Program-made: the position numbers and the translations under genes
Part shown: one piece after another, positions 44,954-56,510 of the stretch
Numbering within the stretch: position 1 is the stretch's first letter
How the letters are laid out: every line of letters begins with the position of its first letter
Notes under the pieces: model-generated
The model's input: only the letters and a program-made list of their open reading frames with translations
Databases searched by the model: none
Told to the model about the DNA's origin: nothing
Source: Pogonophryne albipinna
Lineage: Eukaryota > Chordata > Actinopteri > Perciformes > Artedidraconidae
Direction: 5' to 3'
Length of the DNA stretch: 64,000 nucleotides
Assembly (NCBI GenBank): GCA_028583405.1
Contig: CM053243.1
Location: forward strand, 35,553,420 to 35,617,419

Positions 44954-46842
44954 GTACATGCCATTTCCTTTAAGGTATCTTTTAACCTGTTTTCATATTT
45001 TCAAAGAGCTATTTATGGAAACATTTCTTCCATTAAAAGATCTGTCTTAACATGGCTGTTCAGAGGGGCTGGTAGAAAGGGACCACAACGGACAGTTTTA
45101 TTTTCTAAATAGAAAGCCAGGCTGGGATGTCTTCCTCAGTGAGATTACAAATCCCCCAGGAAGCCAGAGTGTTTCAATGTGTAGAATTCTGGGAGACCAA
45201 ACAGCCCTTGTTGGTGTTTTTTGGTTAGACACACAGCTTTATGGTGCCAGATAATATGAACGTATAAACCACTCAAATGTCTTAAAATAGCTTTGTGGTA
45301 TGCATGAAATTGATTAAAGGAGATATAGGTGGAAGAAATTAACTCTCCCAACTAATAACAATGAGTTTTCAAGAAATCTATGGATTATTTATTTTATTTC
45401 CGCAATTATATATTCAGGTTTTCAGAGTTGAGGTTTTGTTAAATAGCTCAATTATTGTGCGTAAGGAGCCCCTAGTGCTAGAAACAAAAATGTTAAACAT
45501 TTGAAAGCCTTTAGGCTAATTGTTGCTTATAGACGTGTCTGGGTTATTAATAATGGCAACACATAAGGCTGCTCTTGAAGGCAGCATCACAGAAATCTCC
45601 TGCCGAGGCTCATTTGTGGATGGAAAATGATTCAACTTTGATATGATTCTCAGTGCTTTTAACATTGCTATTATCATGGATAATTCATTAGCCTCTGGTC
45701 GTAAAAAGGTGAAACGGTAACCAATATACTACAAATAAGATTTTTTTCCCCTGTAAATTAACTTTTGACCGTTAGTGTTAAAAGAGTTCGGATTACTTGT
45801 TTGCTTCAACTAATAACTTCCCCTGCAGGCTCAACGTGATCAAGGCACAATCATCTGTGAGTCCTTTCCTTTCAGCGATCCAGGCCATTGTGTGTTAATT
45901 AACTGTTGTTTACTTTCAAGCACTCAGTAGGACCCTGCCAAAGCTTTTAAAGTACTGGCAAAATTGTCACTGCCAGAGCCGGAGCATCCTTGATTTGCAA
46001 AGGCATTATATTTTTGAAAGACTCTTTAAAAAGGATAACATAGTTATTTTCCCTGTCATGTTTTTACTAAGAACCCTTTAACAACTACAATTCATCATTG
46101 TCTTGGAAATGTGCATGGAGGACATGCATTTACTGGATACAACCTGTCATTTAACTGACCAACAAAACATCAAGTAAACAATGGTCAAGTTGGGTTTTTT
46201 TCTACTTGCAGATTGAAAAAAAGCTTTTTATAAGGCTTTGAAATAAATGATTTATTGATGAGTTTACAAAATGAAAAACATTGTCAGAAATCTTTATAAA
46301 ACTTTTTTAAACTCGTCAAGCACTCGTGTCTACTATTGTTTTTTACCAGAGTGTGCGCTCAAAGGAGTGCAGCTTGTTCTCTTTTACTGACAATATTTAT
46401 TTATGAATAAATGTCCCATGTTGTCAAAGGCCACAGAAAAGTTCAAACTCTCAGACAAAATTATACTATATAGAGAAATCATACTTTTAATTCAATGATG
46501 TATAAATGGCAAATGTAAAGCTGCCTGTTCTCGAGCTGTACCTACATAAGTACAACATCTACTTCGGCTTTATTAAATGTAAGCACACTTTAGTTTGGGT
46601 GGCCCTTCTTTCTTTTTCTTTTTTTATAAATGCTACTGGGCTTTGGTTCTAATTATAGCACTTAAGCAATCATCATTCAAGGCAGGTTTCAGATTTCTTA
46701 ATCAAATCAGGTTTTACAGATTTCTCCAAAAGCTATATTGTCTGACGTCTTCTTTATCTATAGGAAAAAACAACCAAGACAATCAATAATTTGAAGACTG
46801 CCTGTGCAGATTGGGAGTTAGGGAGAGATAGGGAGTTAAGTC

Positions 46843-46890
<48 letters not shown>

Positions 46891-48161
46891 CAAGTCCTAA
46901 AGTAACCTATTTCTTGTAGGATAGTATACATGTTAAATGCTCCTAACAACCATAACCACAGCTCCTTTGACAACAATGAAGCATATCATCACAGTGACTA
47001 CTTATTGGTTTGGATAAAGTCAATGAAATAATTAGTTTTCCTTTTGCCAATTTTCCCTAACACGTCTACAATCTTGTGTCCGTGCCATGTTTAAGAGTTG
47101 TTTTAACGATCCTCTACTGACCATGGAGATGTCTGTGTACTTCATGAAATCTGACATTCAAACAGAGCCAAGCGAACCAAATAAGCTACGTCACAGATTC
47201 AAAACAACCAAAAGCGGTCCATTCCACAAATGCAGGCAAAGAACCAATAATCTCCAGTGTAGATCAAACTTGTCAATAAAGAAAGCTGTGATATAAACAT
47301 ATTTGAACACTCATAATGAATTTCATCTGCTCTCGGCTCCATAGCTTATCATAGCAGAGTATTTATAAAAGTGTGTGTGGAAGTGAAGTTTCACATCTGA
47401 GCAGTACTTTAGACCTGATGGTTTGACAGGGTCTGTGGAAATGTTATTTATATTTCTGAGACCGCGGCAGGAAGTCACCTGTGGTGTCACTGGGCATAAT
47501 TTAAACATTTCAAAGTCAAAGGATTTATATTGCCCAAAAGATTTATCCTGCCCACTAGACTTTGTGCTTGAATGTCAGAATGGATCTGGACTACTTCAAT
47601 CATTATAAAATGCATCAAACCTAAATGCTCAAATCTGAGTAAAGTTTAAACCTTTGGATCAATGTCACTGCCAATGAATGGAGCTCTGCCAGTCAATTTC
47701 AGGTTGGAAGGACACCTCAGGTCGTCTCATTTGATTTTGCTTGGTGCGGCAATCTTTTAATTTGCGTATGGACCAAGAATACTTTTTTCAAAAAAAGTAT
47801 TTATCCCCCCCACTGTGAGGCTCTGTCCCAGTGGATCTTGGAGCTAGATATATGATCTCCGAATGGCAGCTTCCTCCTGGGAGCTAAAGGACCGAAACCC
47901 CTCACTCAGCATAATTAAAGACCAAAACGTAGCAGGATATCAATAGCCACGCCTGCCACAAAAACAAATGACTTATTCTTCCCTGTTATTTTTCGTATTT
48001 CATGTATTTTTATGAACCATTTCCCCCATATTTCCCTTCTACACTTACACAGACAAGTATCCTACACAACGTAATGTGACACCTTCTCCAAAACACACAC
48101 CCTAGAATGAAACCTGTGCTTTTTCTCTTACCCATTCCCAATGAATGTTTGCCCTGTATTG
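44954..48161. other. Unassigned sequence
   Basis: No coding or transposon signature in 3.2 kb apart from one AT microsatellite. Sequence at 45540-45720 and 45820-46000 is free of simple repeats and contains homeodomain-like TTAATTAA and ATAATTCATTAG motifs. It may hold host enhancers; only cross-species alignment could show this. Confidence 0.35.
46845..46889. repeat. (AT)n microsatellite
   Basis: Imperfect ACAT/ATAC start followed by about 16 pure AT units. Confidence 0.93.
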
Positions 48162-49466
48162 TTAAAGAGGTCCTATTATGATTTTTGAGGTTTTCCCTTT
48201 CCTGTAGTATGTTATATTGTTTTTTTGTGCATGTAAATGGTGTGCAGAGGCTAAAATCCCAAAGTTGGATAGGCTAAAGGGCCAGACATTTCTAAGCGGT
48301 TGACCAATCACAACAGAGCAGCCAATCAGAGCAGACTGGTCTCTGGTTTCAGACAGAGGGTGAAAAGAGGTGCTGCAGCACTGAACACTGCTCAGTATGA
48401 TAAAAATGAAGTACTTTTTGAACATTAAAGCATGGAAACATGTCAGATTAGAGCAGTGGTTCTCAAAGTGGGGGGCGCAGAGGCATGCCAGGGGGGGCGA
48501 GAGAGACCAGAAGGAAAAATGGTTATATACATTTTTTTTTTTTTTTAAAGATCCAAAAAAAAGAAAAAATCATAAATTCAAAAATTATTTATTCAAAAAT
48601 AATATGATAAAGTACAAGTACGTCTGGGTCTCTGTGTTTCATTAAAGCTTGGCTCTGTGTGTGTGTGGAACGAGCCATTTTGTGTGCGCGAGCGAGAGAG
48701 AGAGAGCGCACCGGTAGTGGAGGAGAGTCCTCTCCTGTCAGACTGAGAGGCTCAGTGAACTAAAGGACTCTCTGAGTGTTTAGATAGTTTACTTTAGTCT
48801 AAGTTATCTCTGGGTCTCAAACGTTTTGGTCACGATTAATGTAAACAATTATTTCCGAGGCACACGTTTAGATGATCATTATAGTTATACAAAAATAAGA
48901 GAATAAATGAAAAACAGGTATGAAATACTATATGACAGTAAAAAAAGAATAAAGTTTAAAAGGGTGATTTGTAAAATATCCATAAAGAAAAAGTAAATCT
49001 GTTTACAGTTCTGTTTCAAATGGGTGTTGAGAGAGGTATCCATAGATCTCTTCATGTCGCTCTCAAAGTGCACCAGATTGATGCTTTTAACTTCAATATT
49101 TAAAAATAAATCTTCACAGGGGAGCTTGCCCCCGGACCCCCCTATGTGATTATCGAGCCTTCATTGTAACTGTCACACTGTGTATTTGCGTGGGGATTGT
49201 TGCAGTAGAACATTCCCCTGTAGCGCCCGGTACATTAATGGGAAACCCTAAATGTTTGAGCACCCTCTATGAAACGTCAAGCTACCCCACAGCACCCCCA
49301 AAACAAATATCTGGCGCCGCCACTGAGCCTGACTATTTGTGTTGGGGGGGCCCGACTTTTTTTTTTCTCCAAAGGGGGGGCCTGACAGAAAAAGTTTGAG
49401 AACCACTGGATTAGAGGCACAGAAATAAAAATATGAACATGAGCAAAATCCTGTCATGCCACCTAA
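48162..49466. mobile_element. TTAA-target non-autonomous element split by a hAT
   Basis: The left end TTAAAGAGGTCCTATTATG starts with the TTAA target, as in Kolobok-type elements of fish. The right part (49417-49466) carries the expected subterminal 'aaaaatatgaacatgagcaa' and ends CACCTAA, a degraded TTAA terminus. The hAT at 48454-49408 is inserted near the right end; without it the element is about 350 bp. Non-coding. Confidence 0.65.
48454..49408. mobile_element. hAT element with CAGTGGTTCTCAAA ends
   Basis: The left end CAGTGGTTCTCAAAGT and the right end (other strand CAGTGGTTCTCAAACT) are inverted repeats matching over 14 bases. A perfect duplication GATTAGAG lies at 48446-48453 and 49409-49416. 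The interior is non-coding. It includes 49062-49325, which matches part of the hAT at 2088-4082 in inverted orientation and ends in a separate hAT-like terminus CTGGCGCCGCCACTG. So it probably contains the remnant of another hAT. Confidence 0.92.
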
Positions 49467-50433
49467 TGTGTGAAGCTATTTCTTGTCTTTTTTCTACATG
49501 AATGCATTCATGTCGATTGAAGAAAGAAAATAAGAAAAAGGTTACAATCTTCAGTGTACAGGATATTGCTTAAAAAATACTAATACCAAAAGCCCGTGTG
49601 ATGCTGTCTGACATTTATGTAGCTGCCTCGCTTTGAGACATGGGAGACTGTCTTTATCTCTGCACAGTTCAGAAAACAACAACAGCATGAAGCACAGACC
49701 CAACGCCTCGAGCGTCACATGACATGGACACATCTCTACATCCGTCCTTGTTAGTGAAAGGAGAACTTATTTGAGATTTAATATACTTTTGTCAGGAGAG
49801 CAGGTGCCGTCTGTTAAAGGTCTGTATTACTCACAGCGGCACGTCTCAGATGTCTGTCTTGTTCTATAGTTTAGTAGCAAACAAATATTTGTAGATACCT
49901 GAGACAGTCTTTTTTTCTTTAGGTCTCTTAAAGCTGCTTACAGTTGAACAAAATATATGTGATGGAAGGTATATTTGAAATGTTGAGCTTGCTGCATGCA
50001 TTAGTCGTCAAACCATTTTCAATTCAATGGAACACAATGTAATGCGGTTTGAATGCTCGTTTCAGTCTCTACGGCTCAATGTCTGCACAGTTCTCCACAA
50101 CTGTCACAAGGAGAGGATTTTCAGACTGAAAATACACATTTAATTTGAAACAGGAAAGTTAATCCTACAGTAGTCAGGTCACAATGTCAAGTGCACAACA
50201 GAGGTATGAGAAAAATCAAACAGGTACCGTACTAATCTTCAAACAGAAAGATTATGAACAAAAATAAGAATATCAAACTAAATCAAGACAATATATATAT
50301 CACAGAAAATGCTTTATACAGGTAGTTAACGGTATAGTTAAACAACATTAAAAACATATTTTAGGAGCATAAGATTATATCTCTATGATATGTTAATATG
50401 TTGAACTGATTCGTCTCAAACTACATTATGTTC
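49467..50433. other. Unassigned sequence
   Basis: No feature recognised between the TTAA-type element and the next hAT. Confidence 0.4.
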
Positions 50434-50441
50434 TTCTAGCC

Positions 50442-51385
50442 CAGGGGTCTCCAACCTTTCTTCATCTGAGACTTTGAAAAAATGAAAGTGGCCAAGAGCT
50501 ACTTGCATCACATCGCTTACATTTACTCACATAGCCCTCATCAGTTGAATTAAGCTATACTTTTGTACACGTGTGAAATTGCAATACCTAAAGCTTATCA
50601 AAAATCTTAACTTCACATCAAGGTCCAAGAAAACGAAGATTTCTCACATATTATTATGGCCCTCATAGTGAGTACTTCACTGAACATTCACATAAATGTC
50701 CTTAATCACCACCTTACAAGCATTTCACTCTTTTTTACAGTCAGTGAGATGAATGGCGCTGCATGGAATCCACCATAGAGGTGTATGCTGGAGTGTACCC
50801 ACTTAGGTTCCCTCTAATGTTCATCAGTCAGTCTTGTTCTGTATTTAGATTTCATGACATTCATGTCAGAAAAAGAACACAGTAGACAACAGGAGTATTT
50901 ACAACAGCATTATAAAAACTAAAATAGTGCATGTGGGTGCACACTTACATTCTCTGTCTTACTGTTACATGAATCCCATGATTTTATGAGATGAAGTTAG
51001 CTTCATCATATTTCAATCAGTGATTAAGTGAATAATAAAGTTTATATCGGGCCACTATCAGCCATTATTTTCAGGGAGGGGGCGGGGTTTGGAGGAACGG
51101 AGAGGGGACGGTGATCGCGGAAGCTTTCCTCCTGCCTTCACAAACTTTACACAAGTATTTATCAACTGAAAATAGCAAGAGGACATTCATACTCTGCAAT
51201 CCAAGACTTGATTAAATCCACCACAAACCTGACATGACGATAACGAGCGTTTTAAAAAAAAAACACACATCCCTCCCTGTGTGTCTCTGAGCCGCAGCCA
51301 CAGGGCCTGATTCAGAGCGGGTCATTCTGCTGTTGGTTCTGGAATGGCTACCGGTAGCTCGCGATCGACGTGTTGGAGAGCCCTG
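50442..51385. mobile_element. Non-autonomous hAT element
   Basis: Ends CAGGGGTCTCCAACC and (other strand) CAGGGCTCTCCAACA are flanked by a perfect duplication TTCTAGCC (50434-50441 and 51386-51393). The right subterminal region has TAGCTCGCGATCGACGTG, recalling the GATCG array in the hAT at 8907-10340, so the two may be related. No transposase found. Confidence 0.9.
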
Positions 51386-51393
51386 TTCTAGCC

Positions 51394-51989
51394 ACTCCAT
51401 ATGATACAAATAATATTGACTTTTTCATCTACCATTTACAGTTCTTATCATTTATATGTCTCTATGCAGTCCTGTAATTTAAATTGTGTAAACATATTTA
51501 AGTTGCATCTATCCCACAGGCGTTAACAGCTTTCACCTTTGCATTTCTGTTCAATGGATGCTTGTTACTCTGTTGATCTTTAACCCTTTGGCTTATGTGC
51601 TGTTGAGTTTCCTGCAAGATGATCAAGATACCAACATCTCACTATATAAATATGTAAATATCTAATGTGTAAAAATATGCAACGGTTTCTTTGGAGAGCA
51701 TCGAGGAGGTCCTCACCAAGGCCAAACAACAAAGCTCTCATAGCAATTTGCTATGAGAAAGTTAAAAAAAACCTTGCATTCACATGTGTAATATTGCATT
51801 AACTACAAATAAAGATGCATCATATTTCATTGCACTCAGTGTGTCACATCAGTCAAGACAGGAGGGAAATATATTTATAAAAAAAAAAAGATGTATCTAT
51901 TGTTGTTTGAGTCAAATCCTTGGTTTTAGTGTGCTTTAGGAAACAACATTTCCCACAAGGCCTGCCCCCCAGTTTGTCAGATTGAGGCC
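51394..51989. other. Unassigned AT-rich sequence
   Basis: No feature recognised. Confidence 0.4.
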
Positions 51990-51997
51990 AGTCAAGT

Positions 51998-52362
51998 ATG
52001 GGATTAGTTTTGTATCATAAAGATAAAGCAACACTTTCTCAGAATAAAGCAAAACTATGAGTTTAAAAGAAAAAAAAACTGAGTCAAGCAAAATAAAATA
52101 AATTTCAAAAATAAAACTATAAGTTGCAAACAAATCATTTGTGTAATCATGTAAACTATAAGTCTTTTTTCTTTGTTTTAACATAGGTTTTTGTTTGCAG
52201 TTCTTGTTTCTTCTTTCTCAATAATCAGACTTTTGCTCTCGCTGCAACTTTCTCTTTTGCGCTCCCTGATTTTTTGTTTGAGATTCTGACATAAACCTCC
52301 CAGGTGGGCGGGACTTTCAGGGGTGCGTCCCCATTGGCTACTCAGTTTTTGAGTGACAGCCC
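51998..52362 (+). repeat. Left arm of long inverted repeat
   Basis: 365 bp, ending CTCAGTTTTTGAGTGACAGC at 52341-52360. The inner part is GC-richer (CCCAGGTGGGCGGGACTTTC). Confidence 0.92.
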
Positions 52363-53644
52363 AGTCCTCCAGCGATTGTACAGTGCAGGCAGCTGCGGTG
52401 CGGTAGCTGAGCGTGGACAGAAGACCCCCAGAAGAACCAGCATTTCAATTATTATTATAATACAAGTGAAAATATAGATTTGTGTTGTTTGTGCTGTACT
52501 ATACGGTCTGTTTCTTTATTGTGTTAAGTGAGAAGTAAAGCTGTGCTATGAAAGTTAGCTTGTGCTACCTTTAGATCCATAACAATGCAAGCTAAGTAGC
52601 CTAACAGTTAGCTACATAGCTAGCAGTGAGTGAGCGTTCAGACACCGGCGCACACACTCAAACGGACTCGTGTGCCTGACTCTACCAACAGGCTTTCATG
52701 ATTCTGTTTAGATATGCAAGTATAAGCCATGATAGCTTATTTTATTAACACGCTAATTTGATATGAAAATCAATGGAGGCTGAGTTAACTTTGTAGGAAA
52801 ACCTCCCGTCCATGACTGCCCCTGAGCTGTGTTTTATTTGTTAACTTCATATTTTTCATTTCCTGAAACATTTATGTTCCTCTCATATTAACAGTGTGGA
52901 TCATTGAGACAGTGTGGCGTCCAGAGGTCTTCTCCCGTTTTCCCACTTCCTCTGAGGGGACAGCATTAGATCCTAGGAGGGGGGGCATGAAGAAAGCAGA
53001 AAGACCTGCACCAGCTTCATCCACGCTGGGCGTTGCTGTTATCACTGGCTCAGTGTCATTTAATTTGACCAAATGTCTTTAGATATACCTTTAATAGATT
53101 TTATTATTATCCACCTTTTTGTTTTATGTCCTTTTATTTAAAACATTCTTTGAGACTTCATCTTCTGGTTCAAATTTAAATAAATGTAATTTGTATAATC
53201 ATTATTTTGTCTTTATTCTACATGAAAATGTTAGAGATTCCATTCAAATCTGTTGATTATTCATATCTTTCTCAGGCTAGGAATAGTATGTCGAATATTT
53301 AATGCTAAATGTATATCATTTTCTCACAGGATATAGAATGAAACAACACCGGAGTTATCCATTGTGTATGAATGCTTCAGCTCTTCAGACCAATAGTAAG
53401 ATGTGAGAATGTTCCTAATTGTGTTGGTATGCAGCCTAGGTCTGGTCTGTTTGATAAAGCAAATCTGCCACTTTTATATTGTAGAATTTGTTAAATTAAA
53501 GCAGTCTTTAATTGTTTGTCCTAAACATAGCAATATATGCTTTTGAAATGTAACATGTCTTTGAAAATAATATAATAGTATACAGTTTATATTGTGTATC
53601 ACCTTTAGCTTGAAAATACATAGATGTGTTTTTTTAATCTATAA

Positions 53645-53705
53645 AATAAATAAACAGACAGACAGACACTTTATCAATCCAAAATTGGGAAATTATTTAA
53701 CAGCA
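53645..53705 (-). repeat. Probable LINE/SINE 3' tail
   Basis: On the minus strand the sequence reads TTTCCCAATTTTGGATTGAT, then AAAGTGTCTGTCTGTCTG. This resembles the 3' end of Rex3-type LINEs with a short tandem tail. It lies inside the long-inverted-repeat element. The extent upstream is unclear. Confidence 0.4.
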
Positions 53706-53899
53706 GCAGTGTGTTCAGGTATTAAAATATTTAAAGTTGGAATAAAGTATAAACTACACAACACAAGTCTAATGCACATCAATCCATAAGATAAGTCCGA
53801 TATGTTCATGAAAACCCCCCAGGAGACACCGACACTAACGTGGCCGAGTGGACTCCGGAGTTTGCTGCATGAGTTGCACTGTATGATCTGTGGTGTAGT

Positions 53900-54264
53900 G
53901 GGCTGTCACTCAAAAACTGAGTAGCCAATGGGGACACACCCCCGAAAGTCCCGCCCACCTGGGACGTTTGTGTCAGAATCTAAAACAAAAAATGAGGGAG
54001 CACAAACGAGAAGAGCTGCAGCGAGAGCAAAAGTCTGATCATTGAGAAAGAAAAAACAAGAACTGCAAACAAAAATATATGTTGATACAAAGAAAAAAGA
54101 CTTATAGTTTACATGATTACACAAATGATTTGTTTGCAACTTATAGTTTTATTTTTTGAATTACATTTATTTTGCTTGACTCAGTTTTTTTTCTCTTAAA
54201 CTCTTAGTTTTGCTTGATTCTGAGAAAGTGTTGCTTTATCTTTATGAAACAAAACTAATCCCAT
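53900..54264 (-). repeat. Right arm of long inverted repeat
   Basis: 365 bp complementary to 51998-52362. Confidence 0.92.
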
Positions 54265-54272
54265 AGACAAGT

Positions 54273-54737
54273 GGCTATGGCTGCTTCAGACTCCCTAACA
54301 GGGAGTTTAATAGCAAAGACTGCTTTAAAACAGTTAAGATTATATTTGACAAGATTGAAAGACAACTTTTGAACAGACTGTGGGTAGATACAAGGGAGAA
54401 ACCAAAATGAAGTAGTGTTATCAAGCTAGTAAGACTAGCTCTAACTTCTTTAAATGCTCACAAATGAATCATGTATTTCTTGATAACTAATGCTGTGGAC
54501 ACTGACGACTCAAATATGAATATGGAACCCCAAAAACGCAGTTCCACATGTTTCAGTTTCATAATGTGATAGATTAATTGAGATCAATTAATACCTTTAA
54601 TTTACGCACAAAAACAGATTAGAGTTGCTTTACCTCTGAGTTGTGGAGATGACTGGATGAAGTAGAACAAGGCAGCTGGAACGTTGTTGAGACTTGTCTA
54701 CAGGCTGCTGTTAGAACATGGAGACTACACTCTCATC
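54273..54737. other. Unassigned sequence
   Basis: No feature recognised. Confidence 0.4.
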
Positions 54738-55200
54738 CATGGGCGTCGCAGCCATTATATGAGGGTGGGACAAGTCCCCCCCCCACTTTTTCAAATGATT
54801 AGTTTAGACCCCCCCACTTTTACCATGTGGAAAGTCCGTGAATCGGGCTATCCACTCGCCGCACTTTGTAGAGCGCTGTGTCAGTGCTTCACTATCAAAT
54901 CCATTCCACTTGCTTATTGAGAGAATGCCCAAATCAATGAAACTCCGTACCAAGTTTTCACTGCTACTTTGTACCAAGGCAGATTCTCCCATAGCGCGCG
55001 CATGTTCAAGGAGTGTTGTATAGTTGGACAGCTCAGATCTGTTGTATGAAGCGATGCCGGTAGCAGAGGTAAGGCACACACACCAAGTGTTCAGGACATT
55101 GTTAATACAGCGAAAATCAAAGCTGACGATCTCTTGGTTTGATATGTTTTCTCCCCCAGACAACATGGACATAACAAACAATTTTTCAAAGAAGAGGAAA
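54738..55200 (+). mobile_element. Left part of a possible hAT element
   Basis: ATGGGCGTCGCAGCCATTAT at 54739, then repeated runs of C followed by ACTTTT (54775-54822), resemble the left end of fish hAT elements. Downstream lies a splice-flanked short exon like a transposase start. No right terminus or target duplication was found, so the extent is uncertain. Confidence 0.35.
55160..55200 (+). pseudogene. Possible hAT transposase first coding exon
   Basis: A pyrimidine tract and AG acceptor (CTCCCCCAG, ending 55159) precede ACAAC-ATG at 55165. The codons read MDITNNFSKKRK, directly followed by a GTAAGT donor at 55201. The short MDI..F..KRK start matches ZMYM-like, DUF4371-type hAT transposases, whose first coding exon is short. 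The remaining exons are not recognisable downstream, so the copy is either truncated or decayed. Confidence 0.4.
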
Positions 55201-55971
55201 GTAAGTAATCAGCTGGTAGCAGTTAATCAGTTAACAGTGATGGCGGCGGCGGCGGCAAAAGCGTCTCACTTCTGGAGAGGAGTTTCGTCTTTATGTCATG
55301 ATAGAGAGACACAAATACTGAATAGTTTAGATGAGAAAAGGCATTGAAATGCCAGGTTACTAGTATTTATCATGTAAACAGGGAACATGAATAACCCGAT
55401 CTCTCTGTGCTCATGTAAACACCATGATGTAGAGACGCAGTCAGTGTGTTTTACTGGAGCCTCAGTTCGATAAGAGATTGTTTTCTGAGTTCTTTAACTT
55501 AGGTACTCTATCTCACAATGGTAATGTGCGTTATGTTTTAATTATACTTCTTATCATTCAGAAGCTTTTTGTGTGTTTATGTTTTACTGAGTGCTTATAG
55601 GCAATTTCCATCCCAGTATTCAGTTAACTATTTATTTTCTGTGCACATTACATAGACTCGCTAATATTCTACCTACTGCTTGGGACTTTGAGTCTTCAAA
55701 ATGTCCAATGCCACAGACTGGGACTTACTTTAGAGTCAGTTGTATTTACATTCAGTATGACTTGTTATGATTCAATGTGAAAGAGTATACTGCTCAATAA
55801 ATAATGATCACTTCACCACCTCTCTTGACATCTAGGCGCTTGAGAGTGAGTCAGAGGCAGAACACAGGTTCCAAAAGGAACATTGTAATGCTACGGCACA
55901 CATTGATCATTTAGACAGAAAAATGCGCATTCAACTTTGTGGCAACAGGTAGGAGAAGGTCTTAGTTTAGT
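55201..55971. other. Unassigned sequence
   Basis: Contains a short GGC run at 55240-55256. No other feature recognised; later exons of the putative hAT transposase were looked for and not found. Confidence 0.35.
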
Positions 55972-55977
55972 TTGGAA

Positions 55978-56070
55978 GAACTTGCCTGCAGAGACCCCCG
56001 ATCTCAAACCCATCCAATGCCTTTCAGATGAGCTGCAAGACAGGCCTTCCAGTAAAAGCCTTCCCAGGAA
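55978..56070 (+). pseudogene. Possible mariner/Tc1 transposase scrap
   Basis: In one frame the segment reads NLPAETPDLKPIQCLSDELQ followed by DRPSSKSLPRK and a stop. The PDL.PI....DEL pattern is that of the third catalytic block of Tc1-type transposases (PDLNPIE..WDEL). Nothing recognisable remains on either side. Chance resemblance is possible because only about ten residues agree. Confidence 0.3.
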
Positions 56071-56510
56071 ATAAAAAGTGGGTTCAAAGGTTCAAACGAG
56101 AAATATATAAGTGTCACTTAAAAAGCTATCAGTGTTGCTCAGAACTAACTTTTTATAATTTTCTCCAGGAATCTGGAAAGCCTTTTACCCAAAAGCAAAA
56201 TAAACACATAGGGTATCACACCTGCAGGGCTACATGTTAGATAATGTGATCATACACTATAAGATAGAAAATGGAGGCTGGCCACATAGACATTTCTATG
56301 AATAAGAATGGTAATAAATGGCTCATACTTTTGAAAAAGTATTCGTAGAAACAATTAAGAGTTATTCTTTGTGTGTTTTTTAAGTGGATTAGCCAATAAC
56401 TAGTGTGAAAACATTTCTATTGAAGCAAGAAGGGATCAAAGAGTGTGGGGCTCGTCTGATGAGTGTATCGCTTTTTTCTCAGTTTCTGGTGAAACTGTAA
56501 AAAAGCACAA
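56071..56510. other. Unassigned sequence
   Basis: No feature recognised up to the tail of the L2 LINE. Confidence 0.4.

Larger units (their letters stand above)
51998..54264. mobile_element. Element with 365-bp terminal inverted repeats
   Basis: The 365 bp at 51998-52362 reappear in inverted orientation at 53900-54264 with scattered mismatches. The ends are ATGGGATTAGTTTTG on both sides. Flanks AGTCAAGT (51990-51997) and AGACAAGT (54265-54272) match at seven of eight positions and may be the target duplication. The 1.5-kb interior has no transposase frame. It contains a probable LINE tail near 53645. Very long inverted repeats occur in Mutator-like and some hAT or fold-back elements. Superfamily unresolved. 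Confidence 0.82.

Noticed and set aside
53341..53410. Possible tRNA-like or structured RNA in the interior of the long-inverted-repeat element
   Set aside because: No cloverleaf or A/B box could be built by eye.
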